A DNA stretch of 9,186 bases from Bdellovibrionales bacterium (GTDB lineage: Bacteria; Bdellovibrionota; Bdellovibrionia; Bdellovibrionales; JAMPXM01). A program made the translations under genes and the position numbers. Positions 6,540-9,186 of this stretch are shown piece by piece; within the stretch, counting starts at the first letter, position 1; each line of letters opens with the position of its first letter. The DNA lies in assembly GCA_005792225.1 (NCBI GenBank), contig SXSP01000389.1, positions 1 through 9,186 of the forward strand. The letters run 5' to 3'. The notes under the pieces were generated by a model. The model did not search any database. It saw only the letters and a list, made by a program, of their open reading frames with translations, and had not been told where the DNA came from.

Positions 6540-7258
6540 AACAAAACTCCGAATCCGAAGCTCGCGACGATCAGGTTGAGATCGCGCGAACCGGTGTAAA
6601 CTTGATCCGAATAGTTCTGATAACGAAGTTCAAAGCGCGAAGTGATGTGTTGCGAGAGCCAGAGGCCCACGCCGCCACCTGCGGTCCAGGTGTTCGTCCA
6701 GTTGCTTTGCGATTGGCCGCGGAACTCAGTCGATGTTCTCACCTGGCCGTAACCCGCCAAGCTATAGATGTCGAATTGGATCGTCTTGATGTCGAAGAAG
6801 TTCGTCTTTCCGTACATCATGTACCAGTTCACGACACCCATGACGGTTTCTTCGGGATAGCTGATTTGCGGAATTGAGTACGTGTCAGTGTTGGAACCAG
6901 CGCGGAAACGGTTTTCGCCTTCAGCGCTGAGCGTGTTGAAGGATTTCGTGTAACGAGCACCGAGCGAAAACTTGGGATTCACGTGGAGGTCGAGTTGGCC
7001 GCCGAGATTCGAAGTATTCAGGTACGAATCTCCCGAAGCGACGCCGCCGTAGTTAACGCCGGCTTCGACGCGCCAGTTGCGGTCGACGGTACGACCCTGA
7101 ACGATGCCGACGCGAGCGCGATTGTCGAGTTTCGCGGCTTTTTCGGAGGCGCGTTTGTCACCGAGAGCGTCGAGCTCTTTGCTCACTTGCGCGAACGCGC
7201 CGCTCGCGACGAGAGTCAGGGCTAAACCTGTGATCAATTGAATGAAGTGGGTTTTCAT
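6536..7258 (-). CDS. Outer-membrane β-barrel domain protein
   Basis: This 240-residue exported protein has a classical signal peptide with the AxA site AFA before Gln24. After a charged segment (25-50), the remainder consists of alternating amphipathic strands rich in Tyr, Trp, Asn and Gly. Examples are WRVEAGVNYGG, KFSLGARYTKSF, TAGGGVGLWLS, SRFELRYQNYSD and [14 protein letters not shown]. Their number suggests a small barrel of about 8-10 strands in the outer membrane. It resembles the outer-membrane barrel family found in myxobacteria and Bdellovibrio next to AgmX-type genes. A structural or docking role in a trans-envelope complex is more likely than transport, as judged by context only. 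The start is coupled to the upstream lipoprotein gene by TAATG with GGAG 7 nt before it, and the stop overlaps the TPR start by ATGA. Confidence 0.82.
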   Translation of the reverse strand: MKTHFIQLITGLALTLVASGAFAQVSKELDALGDKRASEKAAKLDNRARVGIVQGRTVDRNWRVEAGVNYGGVASGDSYLNTSNLGGQLDLHVNPKFSLGARYTKSFNTLSAEGENRFRAGSNTDTYSIPQISYPEETVMGVVNWYMMYGKTNFFDIKTIQFDIYSLAGYGQVRTSTEFRGQSQSNWTNTWTAGGGVGLWLSQHITSRFELRYQNYSDQVYTGSRDLNLIVASFGFGVLL

Positions 7259-8202
7259 TACTGCGCTCCGCTGTTTCGTTTGTTCTTAATAACTTTGATA
7301 GTTTGGGGAATTCCGGCGGAAGCCACGTCACCACGGACAACGCCGATGGTGAAGTCGACTTGAACTTCCGTCTTGTTCGCGGGGAATTCGATTCCCTTTG
7401 AATCGATGATCGCCTCGAAGAGGTAAGCTCCGTCGCTTGAGCGACCGGTTTGCTTCATTTGCGCATTCGTGATGATCTTCGCGACGTGCGGAGCGAGATC
7501 GGGCTCGTGCTCGAGGAATCCTTCGAGCTTGGATGCTTCCGGAGAAGCGTCGCGAACGCTCAATTTCAACTTTAAAGATTCGCCCTCTTTAACCGAAGTC
7601 GTGTTGAAAGAGATCTTATCAACGAGCGGAACGTCACCGCTCGCGAGCACCACGAGGCCCAGTGAATGAACGCGGTTCGAACCGACTTTGATCTTAAAAG
7701 GAGCGAATTTCGCGCCCTCTTCTTTTGAGACGAGGCCTGAGGGATTCCAAGTGAGATCGTAAACGTCGCCGCTCACGCGCGCGAGTTTCAGGTTCGAAGG
7801 GAGACCGACGGCTTGCGCGGCACCTTTCGAATCTTGGATCGTCAAACGGTACGTCATCGACGCGCCTTGAACGAAGTTGAGAATGTAAGTTTCGGGGAGG
7901 GCGACCGGGGGAATCGCGACCTGAACGGCCACAGATTCCGAAGTCACGGGAGCGACCGGAGCCGCGGGAGCTTCCGTTTTCGCGGGAAGCTCGCCTCTCA
8001 CCACGGGAGCTGCGGGCACTTCGACCTCATCGGTTTTCTCAACGGGCTTCGGGTATCCCTCGGGAACTCCCGCGCGATGCATTTCGCGATAACGTTTGTT
8101 GTTCGCGAGAGGGTCGGAATTGAATCCGCCCTTGACCGCTCCGCAACCGCTCGCGAAGAGTGCCATCAAAAGGCCAGCTGTGATTTTTGTCGAGGTCTTC
8201 AT
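7258..8202 (-). CDS. Lipoprotein with Pro/Ala-rich spacer, unknown function
   Basis: I do not recognise this 314-residue protein as a named family. It has a signal peptide ending in the lipobox ASGC (Cys20), so it is a lipoprotein. Residues 21-59 are polar, and 60-103 form a Pro/Ala/Val-rich spacer (PAAPVV, PAAPVAPV, IPPVALPE). The rest, about 104-314, is rich in predicted β-strands (YILNFV, MTYRLTIQD, DVYDLTWNPSG, FKIKVGSN, LKLKLSVRD, YLFEAIID, VQVDFTIGV), which suggests two Ig-like or cadherin-like sandwiches. The gene lies 13 bp after the AgmX-like gene with AGGAG 7 nt before the ATG, and is coupled to the β-barrel gene by TAATG. A role as an outer-membrane or periplasmic subunit of the same complex is inferred from position only. 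Confidence 0.8.
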   Translation of the reverse strand: MKTSTKITAGLLMALFASGCGAVKGGFNSDPLANNKRYREMHRAGVPEGYPKPVEKTDEVEVPAAPVVRGELPAKTEAPAAPVAPVTSESVAVQVAIPPVALPETYILNFVQGASMTYRLTIQDSKGAAQAVGLPSNLKLARVSGDVYDLTWNPSGLVSKEEGAKFAPFKIKVGSNRVHSLGLVVLASGDVPLVDKISFNTTSVKEGESLKLKLSVRDASPEASKLEGFLEHEPDLAPHVAKIITNAQMKQTGRSSDGAYLFEAIIDSKGIEFPANKTEVQVDFTIGVVRGDVASAGIPQTIKVIKNKRNSGAQ

Positions 8203-8215
8203 CTCTCAACTCCTC

Positions 8216-9186
8216 TTATCGACCCGCCACGCGGCGGAGAACGAAGGGATAAGTAACCGCAACCGTGACCCCGCCTTGCGGGCGAGGGAATTTCCAAGTC
8301 TTCAACTTCGAAGTGATGCAGCTTTCAACTTGCGCCGAACGAACGCTCGAGTGGCTCACACGTGCCGTCGAAACGCGGCCCTGACCACCGATCTGGAAAC
8401 GAACCGAAACGCGACCCGCGAGATTCGGTTGACGTTGCAGACCCTGCTCGTAGCAGTAAGTGATCTGACCGAGGTTACGAGCGATGACTTCCGCGATTTG
8501 GTCGCGATCGAGACCGCCGGTAACAACCGCATCTCCGTCGTCGCCATCAGCTTCGCCCCAGGGCGAGCCGTTCGGATCACCGTTACCCGCTCCCGATCCC
8601 GCAGGACCGTTCCCCTTGGGGCCCGTTCCTTTCCAAGAACCGACGATGGTCGTTGTTCCGTAGCCAGCACCTTGTGCTCCACCACCCGCTTTTCCGCGCG
8701 TGCCGTATCCACCCGACCCGGGAGCCGGCGAACCGTCACCGAAGGGCGCGGCGATGAGCCCCTTGCCATACATGGCATTCGAGAGACCCATACCGCGCCC
8801 AGTGCCGAGGCCACCCTTGCCGCGACCACCGCCACCATTGGATCCGAATCCGCCGAAGCCCTTGCCTCCAGCGCCTGATCCAGCTTCATTGCCGACGGCT
8901 TGCAGGTTCAAGCCGCCGCGTCCACCGTTTCCGCCTTTAACACGCGGAGAGTTCAGCGCACCCAAGGCGCCGATTGAGTTCATATTCGGTTCGTTCGTAC
9001 CGTAACCACGGGGACCTTCGCCCTTGTAGCCACCACCGCGCGGTCCCTTGGACTTCGCGCTCGCGGACTTCTTAAACGAAGTCGAACGCGTGGGTACGGG
9101 AGAGTTCTTCGTGATCTTCGTCTCGCTAGGAGCGACAACGATGTTTTTCTTCGCTTGAGCCGGCGGCGCTTGACGAACAACCTCAC
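8216..9186 (-). CDS. AgmX/PglI (GltJ-like) C-terminal domain, TonB-type protein (5' end missing)
   Basis: The reading frame is open from the right edge to the TAA at 8218-8216, giving 322 visible residues. The Met encoded at 8983 is internal: codons upstream of it continue without a stop (…PPAQAKKNIV…PSETKITKN…). The visible part begins with a Lys/Pro/Ser segment. A very Gly-rich linker of about 160 residues follows (8510-8983). A 97-residue C-terminal domain (8219-8509) matches AgmX/PglI tails: a DQIAEVIARNLGQITYCYE helix, a G-V-F-I-G-V strand pattern, and VESCITSKLKTWKFPRP. Its two Cys (residues 19 and 64 of the domain) sit at the family's conserved positions and could pair. The fold is TonB-like; in Myxococcus AgmX/GltJ spans the inner membrane and works with a TolQR-type motor in gliding. 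The N-terminal membrane anchor and any motor genes would lie to the right of the window. Confidence 0.85.
   Translation of the reverse strand, partial: EVVRQAPPAQAKKNIVVAPSETKITKNSPVPTRSTSFKKSASAKSKGPRGGGYKGEGPRGYGTNEPNMNSIGALGALNSPRVKGGNGGRGGLNLQAVGNEAGSGAGGKGFGGFGSNGGGGRGKGGLGTGRGMGLSNAMYGKGLIAAPFGDGSPAPGSGGYGTRGKAGGGAQGAGYGTTTIVGSWKGTGPKGNGPAGSGAGNGDPNGSPWGEADGDDGDAVVTGGLDRDQIAEVIARNLGQITYCYEQGLQRQPNLAGRVSVRFQIGGQGRVSTARVSHSSVRSAQVESCITSKLKTWKFPRPQGGVTVAVTYPFVLRRVAGR

Noticed and set aside
8096..8878. A 260-codon plus-strand frame at the right end
   Set aside because: It is antisense to the AgmX-like tail and the lipoprotein start, and is Arg/Thr-rich as expected from the complement of Gly/Ala/Ser codons.
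8981..8983. Met codon as start of the AgmX-like gene
   Set aside because: The frame continues open upstream to the window edge with Pro/Lys/Ser codons typical of a TonB-like linker, and a start here would lack any membrane anchor.

Overview
The window is GC-leaning, densely coded bacterial DNA with very short or overlapping gene junctions. An AgmX/PglI (GltJ-like) C-terminal domain encoded beside a β-barrel protein, a TPR protein and two lipoproteins points to a Bdellovibrionota- or Myxococcota-type Gram-negative. A Bdellovibrio relative is my best guess, by inference from gene content only. I saw no rRNA, tRNA, CRISPR array, insertion sequence or phage gene.

Left part (1-2206): the 5' end of a PotA-type ABC ATPase points left. 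A PotD-type polyamine-binding lipoprotein gene is divergent from it. The PotD gene runs tail-to-tail into a metallo-β-lactamase-fold hydrolase gene, and the two overlap by 7 bp.

Middle part (2297-4283): three same-strand housekeeping-like genes follow. They encode a TrmN6-like NPPY methyltransferase, a Nudix hydrolase resembling Ap4A hydrolases, and an α/β-hydrolase (carboxylesterase/phospholipase type). Gaps are 33 and 64 bp, so they may be cotranscribed.

Right part (4359-9186, minus strand): this is the most interesting region. Five consecutive genes are transcribed leftwards from beyond the window edge. In order they encode an AgmX/GltJ-like TonB-type protein (C-terminal 322 residues visible), a Pro/Ala-linker lipoprotein, an outer-membrane β-barrel protein, a periplasmic TPR protein, and a VWA lipoprotein with a 56-residue Thr-Pro spacer. 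The junctions are 13 bp, TAATG, ATGA and ATGA, and a strong intrinsic terminator closes the unit at 4359-4391. The products would be placed in the inner membrane, periplasm and outer membrane. This suggests one trans-envelope assembly related to the Glt/Agl gliding machinery or a homologous energised envelope complex. The VWA lipoprotein as the last member is the part I find least explained.
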